The position numbers and the translations under genes were made by a program. A DNA stretch of 12,802 bases, taken from assembly GCA_009886815.1 (NCBI GenBank), contig QXYP01000124.1:1-12802 (forward strand). The letters run 5' to 3'. Positions 6,954 to 12,802 of the stretch are shown here, one piece after another; within the stretch, counting starts at the first letter, position 1; the number at the start of each line of letters is the position of its first letter. Below the pieces are notes generated by a model. It did not search any database and was not told the origin of the DNA. It was given only the letters and a program-made list of their open reading frames with translations. The DNA comes from Halieaceae bacterium (GTDB lineage Bacteria > Pseudomonadota > Gammaproteobacteria > Pseudomonadales > Halieaceae).

Positions 6954-8126
6954 TTAGATCACGACCCCCAATATCGCTGCCCGCTGGGCTGGGGTCAAGT
7001 CTAATTCGTTAATGATGTCGGCGGTATTTTGGCCCACTTTGGGCAGTGCGGCGTTGATTTCAGCCGGCTCATGCTGAAATTTCAGTGGCGTACCAATATG
7101 ATCATTGCCGTGCTCATCTTGCCAGCGCATGCCTCGGGCAGCGACGTGATCCGCAGACCAGGCCTCGTTGAGATCTAGCACGGGGCTCCAGCAAATATCC
7201 CGGCCGTCGAACCAGTGCTCCCACTCACTCAGCGTTTTGCTGCGAAAGCTGTCTCTTAAAAAGCCGATGGCGGGCTCGTGGGCGCTGCCCGCGGGTCCGA
7301 CTACAGCGGGTATGAAATCGGGCCGCTCCAAGCCCTCAAACAGAGCGCTGACAAATTTATGTTCTCCACCCCCCAGCGCCAAAAACCGGTCATCGGCTGT
7401 TCGATAAATATTGAGCATGGCGCCGCCACCGTGGCTGCGTTCCGCCAATCGGTTGGGTGCACGCTTGCCGGCGAAGACCGGACCAATGATATTGGGTGAT
7501 GCCGCCAGCACCGACTCATGCATGCTCACGTCTAGATAATCACCTTCACCAGTGGTCTCGCGCCGCAGCAGGGCCATGAGAATGCCCGACAGTGCCGCCC
7601 AAGAAGACAGCATGTCTGATATGGCTACCCCAATAATCGCGGGGCCGCTGTCTCCCTCAGGAGAGCGTGACAGGCTCAGTACCCCTGACGCCGCGACGGT
7701 TGCGGTGTCATGGGCGGGTTTATCCCGCCATGGCCCTGATTGTCCGAACGCCGAAATAGAGCAATACACTATTCTGGGGTTTATGGCTTTCACCGCTTCG
7801 GGCCCAAACCCCAGCCGACCCGCCACACCCGGCCTAAAGGCTTCAACAAGAACATCAGCACTTTTGATGAGTTCAGCCAGCGCGGCCTTACCAGCTTCTG
7901 ACTTTAAATCGAGTGCAATGCTCTCCTTGCCCCGCTGGGTATTGCGAAACATAACCGTCTCACCACCTTGCTGCCAGGGAAAAGCCTCCCCCGACCGTGT
8001 GGGTTCCGGTGCTTTAGGGTTCTCGACTTTAATAACCCGAGCGCCATGATCTGCCATCATTTGCGTGGCCGCCGGGCCCGGCAAAAAAAGCGATAAATCG
8101 ATAACTGTGACGCCTTCAAGTTTCAC
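6954..8126 (-). CDS. Family III CoA-transferase (CaiB/BaiF type), second in pair
   Basis: 390 residues, full family length. Family III enzymes move CoA between carboxylic acids in the cytoplasm through an aspartyl-CoA thioester. The N-terminal signature GVTVIDLSLFLPGPAA, GARVIKVENP (28-37), DVLVEAFRPG (91-100) and YCSISAFGQSGP (121-132) are typical. The likely catalytic Asp is D171 in AISDM, matching D169 of formyl-CoA transferase. The start is GTG 8126; an in-frame stop lies nine bases upstream, so no earlier start exists, and no good ribosome binding site is visible, which fits re-initiation after the preceding gene. The gap to that gene is nine bases, so the two form an operon. It differs clearly from the upstream CoA-transferase, so the pair is not a recent duplication. 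Donor and acceptor acids are unknown. Confidence 0.9.
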   Translation of the reverse strand: MKLEGVTVIDLSLFLPGPAATQMMADHGARVIKVENPKAPEPTRSGEAFPWQQGGETVMFRNTQRGKESIALDLKSEAGKAALAELIKSADVLVEAFRPGVAGRLGFGPEAVKAINPRIVYCSISAFGQSGPWRDKPAHDTATVAASGVLSLSRSPEGDSGPAIIGVAISDMLSSWAALSGILMALLRRETTGEGDYLDVSMHESVLAASPNIIGPVFAGKRAPNRLAERSHGGGAMLNIYRTADDRFLALGGGEHKFVSALFEGLERPDFIPAVVGPAGSAHEPAIGFLRDSFRSKTLSEWEHWFDGRDICWSPVLDLNEAWSADHVAARGMRWQDEHGNDHIGTPLKFQHEPAEINAALPKVGQNTADIINELDLTPAQRAAILGVVI

Positions 8127-8135
8127 AAGGCAGGC

Positions 8136-9329
8136 TCAGTTGGTAATACCGTCAGAAGACAGCGCTTGTAATGCGGCGGCATCTAGGCCCAGTAACTCGC
8201 CCAGAATTTCTGCGTTGTGTGCCCCAATTTCGGCTCCCGGCCAGTCGGTTCTTCCCGGGGTTTCGGACAGTTTTGGCGCAATGGCGGGTATCTTCAACGG
8301 ACTGCCGTTAACGTCTACTGACTCAAACATGCCCCGGGCGTTGTAATGGGGGTCGGTCATCATGTCCTCAACGCTGTAGATGGGTCCTACGGGAACTCGC
8401 ACGGATTCAAGACGGTCGATGATGTCCTTTGATGAGTTTGCCTGACACCAGTCGGCTAAAGCTTGATCAATGGCTTCCTGGTGCACCACTCTGCCTTGGT
8501 TGTGCTCCAAGGCGGGATCGTTTGCCATATCCTCGCGGCCTGCTTCTTTCATGAGGCGCTTGAATATGGAATCACCGTTACCCCCTATCACTACATGCTT
8601 GCCGTCTGAACACAGGTAGGTGTTGGTGGGAACGATGCCTGTAATTGTTGTTCCAGAGGGTTCCCGAACCACGCCGGCACCATCGTATTCCGGGACGATA
8701 CCCTCCAATAAATTAAAGACGGCCTCGTAAAGGGCGACGTCAACCACCTGTCCCTCGCCAGATTTATGGCGTTGGATAACCGCGAGCAGCACACCCAGAG
8801 CCGCGTGTATGGCCGCCGCGGTATCGCCGAGTGAAATATTTGGACGGACCGGGGCTTTTCCCGGTTCGCCATTAATGTATCTAAAACCACCGTAGCCCTC
8901 GGTAACAGAGGCGTAGCCGGGCTTGGATGAAAACGGGCCGGTCTGACCGTATCCAGAAATTCGGGCGTAAATAATCCCCGGGTTTATCGCTTTGACCTTC
9001 TCTGGACCCAGTCCCCAGTCTTCCATAGCGCCGGGTCGAAAGTTTTCTACGACAACGTCGGCCTTGCACAGCAAATCGAATGCCAGCTCTTGGCCACGCT
9101 CAGATTTTAGATCTAGGGTGACGCTCTTTTTGTTGCGTGCTAGTGAGTGGTACCACAACGACGTGCCGTCGCGAACCTCTCGCCACTGACGGATGGGGTC
9201 GCCTGTGGGAGGCTCAACTTTAATGACCTCAGCGCCGAAGTAACCCAAAATTGTGCCGGCAAACGGACCTGCCAATAACTGACCCATTTCGACAACGCGT
9301 AAACCCTCTAGTGGACGTTCACCGGTCAT
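8136..9329 (-). CDS. Family III CoA-transferase (CaiB/BaiF type), first in pair
   Basis: 397 residues, full length. The start ATG 9329 has GAGGA 7 bases upstream (9337-9341). Family motifs are LRVVEMGQLLAGPFAG (10-25), AEVIKVEPPTGDP (33-45), ADVVVENFRPG (90-100) and ISGYGQTGP (124-132). The catalytic Asp is D169 in SLGDT, the same position as in formyl-CoA transferase as I recall it. The large run PTNTYLCSDGKHVVIGG belongs to the second domain. The sequence resembles the group using succinyl-CoA as donor for dicarboxylic or branched acids, such as glutarate or malate CoA-transferases, but the substrate cannot be fixed by eye. It is the first gene of a minus-strand unit followed by a second CoA-transferase and the TonB receptor. 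No clear promoter was seen upstream. Confidence 0.92.
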   Translation of the reverse strand: MTGERPLEGLRVVEMGQLLAGPFAGTILGYFGAEVIKVEPPTGDPIRQWREVRDGTSLWYHSLARNKKSVTLDLKSERGQELAFDLLCKADVVVENFRPGAMEDWGLGPEKVKAINPGIIYARISGYGQTGPFSSKPGYASVTEGYGGFRYINGEPGKAPVRPNISLGDTAAAIHAALGVLLAVIQRHKSGEGQVVDVALYEAVFNLLEGIVPEYDGAGVVREPSGTTITGIVPTNTYLCSDGKHVVIGGNGDSIFKRLMKEAGREDMANDPALEHNQGRVVHQEAIDQALADWCQANSSKDIIDRLESVRVPVGPIYSVEDMMTDPHYNARGMFESVDVNGSPLKIPAIAPKLSETPGRTDWPGAEIGAHNAEILGELLGLDAAALQALSSDGITN

Positions 9330-9885
9330 AATCTTTTCCTCAGTGGGTGTGCAAAAGCCCTGTCGCTTTTTTGCTCAGACTCAAGTAACAAAGGCATTTT
9401 CTGCCGGGAACACCTGCGGCAAGTAGACTTTACGCCGTAGGGTTGTCGGTGGTTCTCAGGTGCCACCAAAACATAGTACTGAGTTTAGGACCGAGACGTC
9501 TATGAGGCGGCTCGCTAGGTTTCGATTTTAGCTTCGGGGTGTAAATGCGTACTAGCAACGGGCAGGTGTAGTGGTAACAATAATGCTCGCCACCCCTCAG
9601 ACAGTGGCAGCTTGACCTTGTTTTTTGCCATCGACAGGCCACTCAGCTGATTTTTGCAGCTGCATTGCAGCGGTGCGCTACTTACAAATCGCCCACGGGC
9701 TGCAAAACTTAAAATGATTCGGTTCGCGCTTCAAAGTGCCAAGGGTGAAGAGCGTAGCGTTAAGGCCCCCAAATTTTATAACATTGGGCTTGTGGCCTAT
9801 CGCGCAGGCGTCAGGTTCATGCCGTTAACGGTGTCGACGTTTATTGTCTATTGGAAAAAACGATCCCGAGGGTGCTCCGCTCTAC
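9330..9885. other. Long divergent intergenic region without a convincing gene
   Basis: 556 bases between the CoA-transferase (minus) and the bicupin (plus). Open frames here (for example 9430-9642 minus and 9654-9902 plus) are rich in Trp, Cys and Arg, match nothing I know, and lack start signals, so I call no gene. Visible structure: a perfect 10-bp palindrome TGCAGCTGCA at 9655-9664 with another CAGCTG at 9644-9649. There is also a weak promoter-like pair, TAGCGT and TATAAC 17 bases apart, ending near 9783. It must carry the promoters of both flanking genes. A small RNA or decayed gene cannot be excluded. Confidence 0.5.
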
Positions 9886-10557
9886 ATGAAACTGCATGCT
9901 GACTTAACCCGCCGTGCGCGGGTAAATAGCCTTGAACTCGATTGGCTGCCATCCCCAATGGCCGGTGTGCACCGGCGAATGCTAGACCGCAAGGGTGGTG
10001 AGGTGGCCCGAGCAACCAGTATTGTTCGCTATGAACCCCAATCATTTTTTTCATCCCACACCCATAGTGGCGGTGAGGAGTTTTTAGTGCTCGAGGGAAC
10101 CTTTTCAGATGAAAACGGTGATTACCGCGCAGGAACGTATGTTCGAAATCCGGTGGGCTCAAGCCATACGCCGTTTTCCAAAACAGGCAGCACCATATTT
10201 GTAAAGCTGCAGCAGTTTCATCCCCTCGATCAAGCATCGGTGCGTGTCGACACCAACACAGCATGCTGGCAAGACGGCTCGGCTAGCGGCATCACTGTAC
10301 TGCCATTGCACCGGTATGAGAGTGAGGTTGTGTCGCTGGTTAAATGTGAGCCTGGCGTTAGTTTTCCCGAGAATACGCCGGTAGGGGGTGAGGAAGTTCT
10401 GGTTCTCGACGGGGTTCTGAGTGATCACCTTGGGCACTATGAACAAGGCACCTGGATACGGAACCCGCCGGACAGTCGTCAGCAGCGCTGGAGTCAGCAG
10501 GGCTGCCTCTTCTATAGGAAAACCGGGCATTTAAACCCCTCGTTATGGGTGGGTTGA
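9886..10557 (+). CDS. ChrR-like bicupin protein (cupin, anti-sigma C-terminal-type fold)
   Basis: A 223-residue protein made of two cupin units. ATG 9886 is chosen because the family begins with an MKL-N/H-AD stretch; the TTG at 9844 would add 14 residues unlike the family. GAGGG at 9868-9872 is rather far upstream (13 bases). Cupin 1 has the metal ligands H58, H60, E64 (HTHSGGEEF) and H94 (SSHTPF). Cupin 2 (about 140-215) repeats the pattern GGEEVLVLDG but has N163, P165 and Q199 where cupin 1 has His, keeping only E169. Only the first half should bind metal. There is no N-terminal zinc-finger anti-sigma domain and no sigma-factor gene next to it, so this is a free-standing member. Such proteins are annotated as ChrR-like cupins or cupin anti-sigma factors; sensing or small-molecule chemistry are both possible. 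Confidence 0.8.
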   Translation: MKLHADLTRRARVNSLELDWLPSPMAGVHRRMLDRKGGEVARATSIVRYEPQSFFSSHTHSGGEEFLVLEGTFSDENGDYRAGTYVRNPVGSSHTPFSKTGSTIFVKLQQFHPLDQASVRVDTNTACWQDGSASGITVLPLHRYESEVVSLVKCEPGVSFPENTPVGGEEVLVLDGVLSDHLGHYEQGTWIRNPPDSRQQRWSQQGCLFYRKTGHLNPSLWVG

Positions 10558-10608
10558 CCGCCCAAAGCGGAAGGCTTGCCCCCGGCACGTCCTGCTAGCT
10601 CTGTGGGT

Positions 10609-10657
10609 TGGAATTGCCTATGCTTGCCCCGGTCTCGTAATAGGCATAGCGCTCCAA
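10609..10657. repeat. Long imperfect inverted repeat
   Basis: Two paired segments nest in one structure. TGCCTAT (10615-10621) pairs with ATAGGCA (10640-10646), and outside them TTGGA (10609-10613) pairs with TCCAA (10653-10657). The loop is 18 bases and there is an unequal internal bulge. No T run follows, so it is not an intrinsic terminator. It could be an RNA structure or a binding site. Confidence 0.45.
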
Positions 10658-10774
10658 CTGTCTAGACAACCGTGCGAATACAGCAACGTTAGATTTCTTC
10701 CATGCGGTCAATACAGGGGTGGCTTCCGGCAGGGGTTAGACCGCTCAGCGGCTTGCAGGTTGTCTGGGCGCATT

Positions 10775-10826
10775 GCGATGGCTGGCAGCTGCGATACTAA
10801 AGCGATCTAAAAGCTACTCGATCGCT
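10775..10826 (+). promoter_or_regulatory. GCGAT half-site cluster with inverted repeat over the -35 region; operator candidate
   Basis: GCGAT occurs at 10775-10779, 10791-10795 and 10802-10806, and its complement ATCGC at 10821-10825. The last two are the core of a perfect 7-bp inverted repeat, AGCGATC/GATCGCT, with a 12-base spacer. The second and third copies are 11 bases apart, about one helical turn. The inverted repeat covers the place where the -35 box of the 10836 promoter should be, and that box is not recognisable, which fits a site for an activator or repressor of the hydrolase gene. The regulator is unknown. Confidence 0.45.
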
Positions 10827-10835
10827 GTGGATCTT

Positions 10836-10841
10836 TATAAT
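10836..10841 (+). promoter_or_regulatory. Consensus -10 box for the hydrolase gene
   Basis: A perfect TATAAT, 35 bases before ATG 10876, predicting transcription start near 10848. There is no good -35 at 16-18 bases upstream and no extended -10 TG, so this promoter probably depends on a bound regulator. Confidence 0.5.
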
Positions 10842-10875
10842 TGTAAGTTTTGCTCTCGGGCACTAATGGAGTGTT

Positions 10876-11832
10876 ATGAACACGGTGGTAACTGAAATTC
10901 CAGACCTCGCGAGTGAGCTGCCTCCCGATGCAAAAGCTGTCCCCGACTGGTTAGAGCATGCGCTGCAAGTACCCCGGGAAGAAGGCTGGGTAGATTCGGG
11001 GGGCTGCGCTATTCATTATTTTCGCTGGGGTAATCCTGAGAATCCGGGTTTGCTCTTGATGCATGGGTTTTTAGCTCACGCGCGTTGTTTTGCCTTTATC
11101 GCGCCGTTTCTTGCGGAAAATTATCATGTTGTCGCATTTGACCTTTCGGGTATGGGCGATTCCGGCGTGCGGGAGCATTACTCCGATGCTGTTCGCGCCG
11201 CTGAAGTTGAGGACGTGGCTCGGGCTACCGGGTTGTTCGAGCATGAAGTAAAGCCTGTGGTGATCGCGCACTCTTACGGTGGCCATGTGGCACTGACCGC
11301 TATGGCAGAACGGCACAACCTGTTCGGCGGGCTGATCATTTGTGATTTGATGGTGCTGCGCGCTGAGCGATTAAGAGCGCATTTTGGAAAAAACAAGCCG
11401 CTGCCTTCAGATCCAAAACGCCCCAATCGCATCTACCCCGACTACGAGACCGCAAAAGGACGCTTCGTACTTTCCCCAAACCAGCCCGTCAATGTTCCCA
11501 GCTTGTTTGACTACATGGCGTATCACTCGTTAAAGCGAGTGGACGGAGGGTGGACGTGGAAGTTTGACACCAGCGTCTTTCGCAGCGACTTTGGTCAAGA
11601 AGAACGCATCTTCGGACAAGGCAATATTATAGCGAGGACGCCGGGACGAAAAGCCGTAGTTTATGGACAAGACAGCGTTTTGTTTGATGACGATTCAGCC
11701 GCTTATCTTCGTGAGTGCGGAGCCGATGATGTCCCTATAATCGGCATTCCCGGAGCCCGGCATCACCTCATGCTGGACGAGCCTGTTGCCTTTGTGAGCG
11801 TGTTGCGGGCGATCTTGGCGCAGTGGGCCTAG
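10876..11832 (+). CDS. Alpha/beta hydrolase
   Basis: A 318-residue cytoplasmic hydrolase of the alpha/beta fold, acting on an ester, lactone, C-C or similar bond. The oxyanion segment is LLLMHGF (59-65) and the nucleophile elbow is AHSYGG with S133. The acid is probably D266 (YGQDSVLF), and the base is H296 or H297 in GARHHLMLDEP. A cap-like insertion runs from about 160 to 245. There is no signal peptide. ATG 10876 has GGAG four bases upstream, slightly tight. The upstream region suggests regulated transcription. It converges on greB with 68 bases between and no obvious terminator. Epoxide hydrolase, esterase or ring-cleavage hydrolase are all possible; the substrate is not evident. Confidence 0.88.
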   Translation: MNTVVTEIPDLASELPPDAKAVPDWLEHALQVPREEGWVDSGGCAIHYFRWGNPENPGLLLMHGFLAHARCFAFIAPFLAENYHVVAFDLSGMGDSGVREHYSDAVRAAEVEDVARATGLFEHEVKPVVIAHSYGGHVALTAMAERHNLFGGLIICDLMVLRAERLRAHFGKNKPLPSDPKRPNRIYPDYETAKGRFVLSPNQPVNVPSLFDYMAYHSLKRVDGGWTWKFDTSVFRSDFGQEERIFGQGNIIARTPGRKAVVYGQDSVLFDDDSAAYLRECGADDVPIIGIPGARHHLMLDEPVAFVSVLRAILAQWA

Positions 11833-11900
11833 TTTGTGGGCTAACCCCAGCGTATGTGCTGAATTACAGAGGTGTTTTTTGGTTAATGGTGGGCAGAGGC

Positions 11901-12410
11901 CTAATGGCTTTCAGCGTCATAACGAACCTGGTTGAGGTACCAGGTTTGCGGGCCGGAGGGGCTGTCTATAACGATCTCGGCATCGGTGGCTTTGCCCAAT
12001 AGGGCCCTGCCCAAAGGCGAATCGCAGCTCAGCTTTTGTGCGCTTAGATCAAACTCATCGGGCCCTACAATGCGCCAATGCTGTATCAGGCCTTCAGGGT
12101 TTTCGAGGGTTACATAGGCACCGAAGTAGGCCTTCCCGGGGTCGGTAGGCCCCGCCGTTACAACGGTAAGCTCATCAAGGCGTTTGCGTAAAAAACGCAC
12201 CCGGCTGTCAATTTCACGGAGGCGCTTTTTGCCATAAATATAATCGCCGTTTTCCGAACGATCGCCATTCGCTGCCGCAGCTTGCACGGCGGCGGTTACG
12301 ACAGGTCGCTCGACCTTCCATAGGGCTTTGAGTTCATCGCGTAAACGCTGCTCTCCTTCAGCCGTTATGTAGGGAGATCCCTTGGGTCTTGGTGGGCGAT
12401 AGCGCGACAA
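11901..12410 (-). CDS. greB: Transcription elongation factor GreB
   Basis: A 169-residue Gre factor that rescues backtracked RNA polymerase by stimulating cleavage of the nascent RNA. The N-terminal coiled coil covers about 12-85. The tip carries the acidic pair D50 and E53 in GDRSENGDY, equivalent to D41 and E44 of E. coli GreB. GreB-specific features are LWKVERPVVT (30-39) and KKRLREID (61-68). The C-terminal FKBP-like domain includes IVGPDEFD, SPLGRALLGK and WYLNQVRY. The start is TTG 12410: an in-frame stop directly precedes it and GGGGAG lies 7 bases upstream, while no early ATG exists. The N terminus (MSRYRPPRPKGSPYIT) is several residues longer than in E. coli. It diverges from the M23-like gene. 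Confidence 0.95.
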   Translation of the reverse strand: MSRYRPPRPKGSPYITAEGEQRLRDELKALWKVERPVVTAAVQAAAANGDRSENGDYIYGKKRLREIDSRVRFLRKRLDELTVVTAGPTDPGKAYFGAYVTLENPEGLIQHWRIVGPDEFDLSAQKLSCDSPLGRALLGKATDAEIVIDSPSGPQTWYLNQVRYDAESH

Positions 12411-12417
12411 TCAAACA

Positions 12418-12423
12418 CTCCCC
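12418..12423 (-). promoter_or_regulatory. Ribosome binding site supporting the greB TTG start
   Basis: GGGGAG on the minus strand, 7 bases before TTG 12410. Together with the in-frame TGA just before the TTG, it fixes this unusual start. Confidence 0.75.
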
Positions 12424-12507
12424 ATGTTCAGTTTCGGAGAAAACCTTGCAGATAAAAGCAATTTTAATGATGCTGTGGATCTTATTGTGCCACTACTTGA
12501 GACCCAG

Positions 12508-12802
12508 ATGACTGCTGTTTTTTCAATGCCCCTGACTCTCGCATTACTACTGCTGCACGCTTCTGCTGTTGGCGCACAGAGCTGTGTCGATTTGACCGGA
12601 GATTTTCAGCAGGGCGGATTGCTGTGGGGGCAGGTGGCGCCAACTGCGCTCGTGACCCTCGATGACACTTCGATAGTTGTGATGCCCAGCGGGGCGTTTG
12701 TTTTGGGGTTAGGCCGCGACGCCCCCAAAGAGCAAGTGGTGTCAGTGATTGCCGACGGTCATCGCTGCACGCAAACGGTGACGGTTACTCAGCGTCAGTA
12801 CA
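12508..12802 (+). CDS. Secreted protein, N-terminal part of a probable M23-type peptidase (3' end outside window)
   Basis: An open frame running off the right edge. A signal peptide is clear: MPLTLALLLLHASAVGA, with cleavage likely before QS. The mature part begins CVDLTGDFQQGG and contains LLWGQVAPTALVTLDD, then a segment ending FVLGLGRDAPKE. This matches, from memory, the beta-rich domain that precedes the LytM/M23 domain in gammaproteobacterial periplasmic cell-wall peptidases. The HxxxD and HxH zinc motifs would lie beyond the edge, so the peptidase assignment is an inference. Start choice is uncertain: ATG 12508 (weak GAGA 5 bases upstream) or ATG 12526 would both give a normal signal peptide. 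ATG 12424 is also in frame but would add a polar leader before the signal peptide. It diverges from greB; no clear promoter was identified in the gap. Confidence 0.65.
   Translation, partial: MTAVFSMPLTLALLLLHASAVGAQSCVDLTGDFQQGGLLWGQVAPTALVTLDDTSIVVMPSGAFVLGLGRDAPKEQVVSVIADGHRCTQTVTVTQRQY

Larger units (their letters stand above)
10558..10875. other. Intergenic region before the hydrolase
   Basis: 318 bases with no supportable gene. After the bicupin stop there is only a 4-bp stem (CCGC/GCGG) without a T run, so no clear terminator. The remainder holds a long imperfect hairpin, a set of GCGAT half-sites and a consensus -10 box, each listed separately. Confidence 0.6.

Noticed and set aside
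7552..8049. 165-residue open frame on the plus strand
   Set aside because: It lies wholly antisense to a well-supported CoA-transferase, has Ser/Pro/Arg-rich shadow composition and no family signature.
9844..9885. TTG start giving a 237-residue bicupin
   Set aside because: The added 14 residues do not match the family, whose N terminus fits ATG 9886.
9654..9902. 82-residue plus-strand frame overlapping the bicupin start
   Set aside because: No ribosome binding site, no recognisable motif, and it runs into the start of the real gene in another frame.
12424..12507. ATG 12424 as the start of the M23-like protein
   Set aside because: It is in frame but would place about 28 polar or acidic residues before a normal signal peptide and has no ribosome binding site.

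Overview
The window looks like chromosomal DNA of a marine-type gammaproteobacterium. The signs are a GreB elongation factor, a large TonB-dependent outer-membrane receptor of the kind that is multiplied in Cellvibrionales (Halieaceae/Spongiibacteraceae-like) and sphingomonad genomes, several CoA-transferase/SDR catabolic genes, and moderate GC. The lineage is inferred from gene style only. No rRNA, tRNA, CRISPR array, insertion sequence, integrase or phage gene is visible.

Layout. 1-1651 (+): the 3' end of a hydantoinase B/oxoprolinase-type gene with an unusual lysine-rich tail, then a RutA-like flavin monooxygenase. 1666-3102 (-): a class I SAM methyltransferase gene that appears broken by an internal deletion with frameshift, translationally coupled (ATGA overlap) to a small conserved-looking protein of unknown function. 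3311-4066 (+): a short-chain dehydrogenase, expressed divergently from the methyltransferase. 4198-4232: a strong bidirectional terminator. 4243-9329 (-): two different family III CoA-transferases followed by a TonB-dependent receptor. 9330-9885: a long gap without a convincing gene. 9886-10557 (+): a ChrR-type bicupin. 10558-10875: a second gap, holding inverted repeats and a consensus -10 box. 10876-11832 (+): an alpha/beta hydrolase. 11901-12410 (-): GreB, starting at TTG. 12508-end (+): the 5' end of a secreted protein that looks like the N-terminal part of an M23 peptidase.

How the genes may work together (inference). The left and middle parts read as catabolic accessory DNA. The receptor would bring a bulky substrate across the outer membrane. 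The CoA-transferases would activate carboxylic acids as CoA thioesters. The SDR, hydrolase and flavin monooxygenase could carry out redox and hydrolytic steps, and the hydantoinase/RutA pair suggests opening of cyclic amides or N-heterocycles. No substrate can be named from the sequence. The greB/M23 end looks like housekeeping DNA.

The items most worth a second look are the lesion in the methyltransferase, the histone-H1-like tail on the hydantoinase built on a hexanucleotide repeat, the RutA homologue outside a visible rut operon, and the GCGAT half-sites and inverted repeat over the hydrolase promoter. I did not find convincing evidence of a wholly new system.
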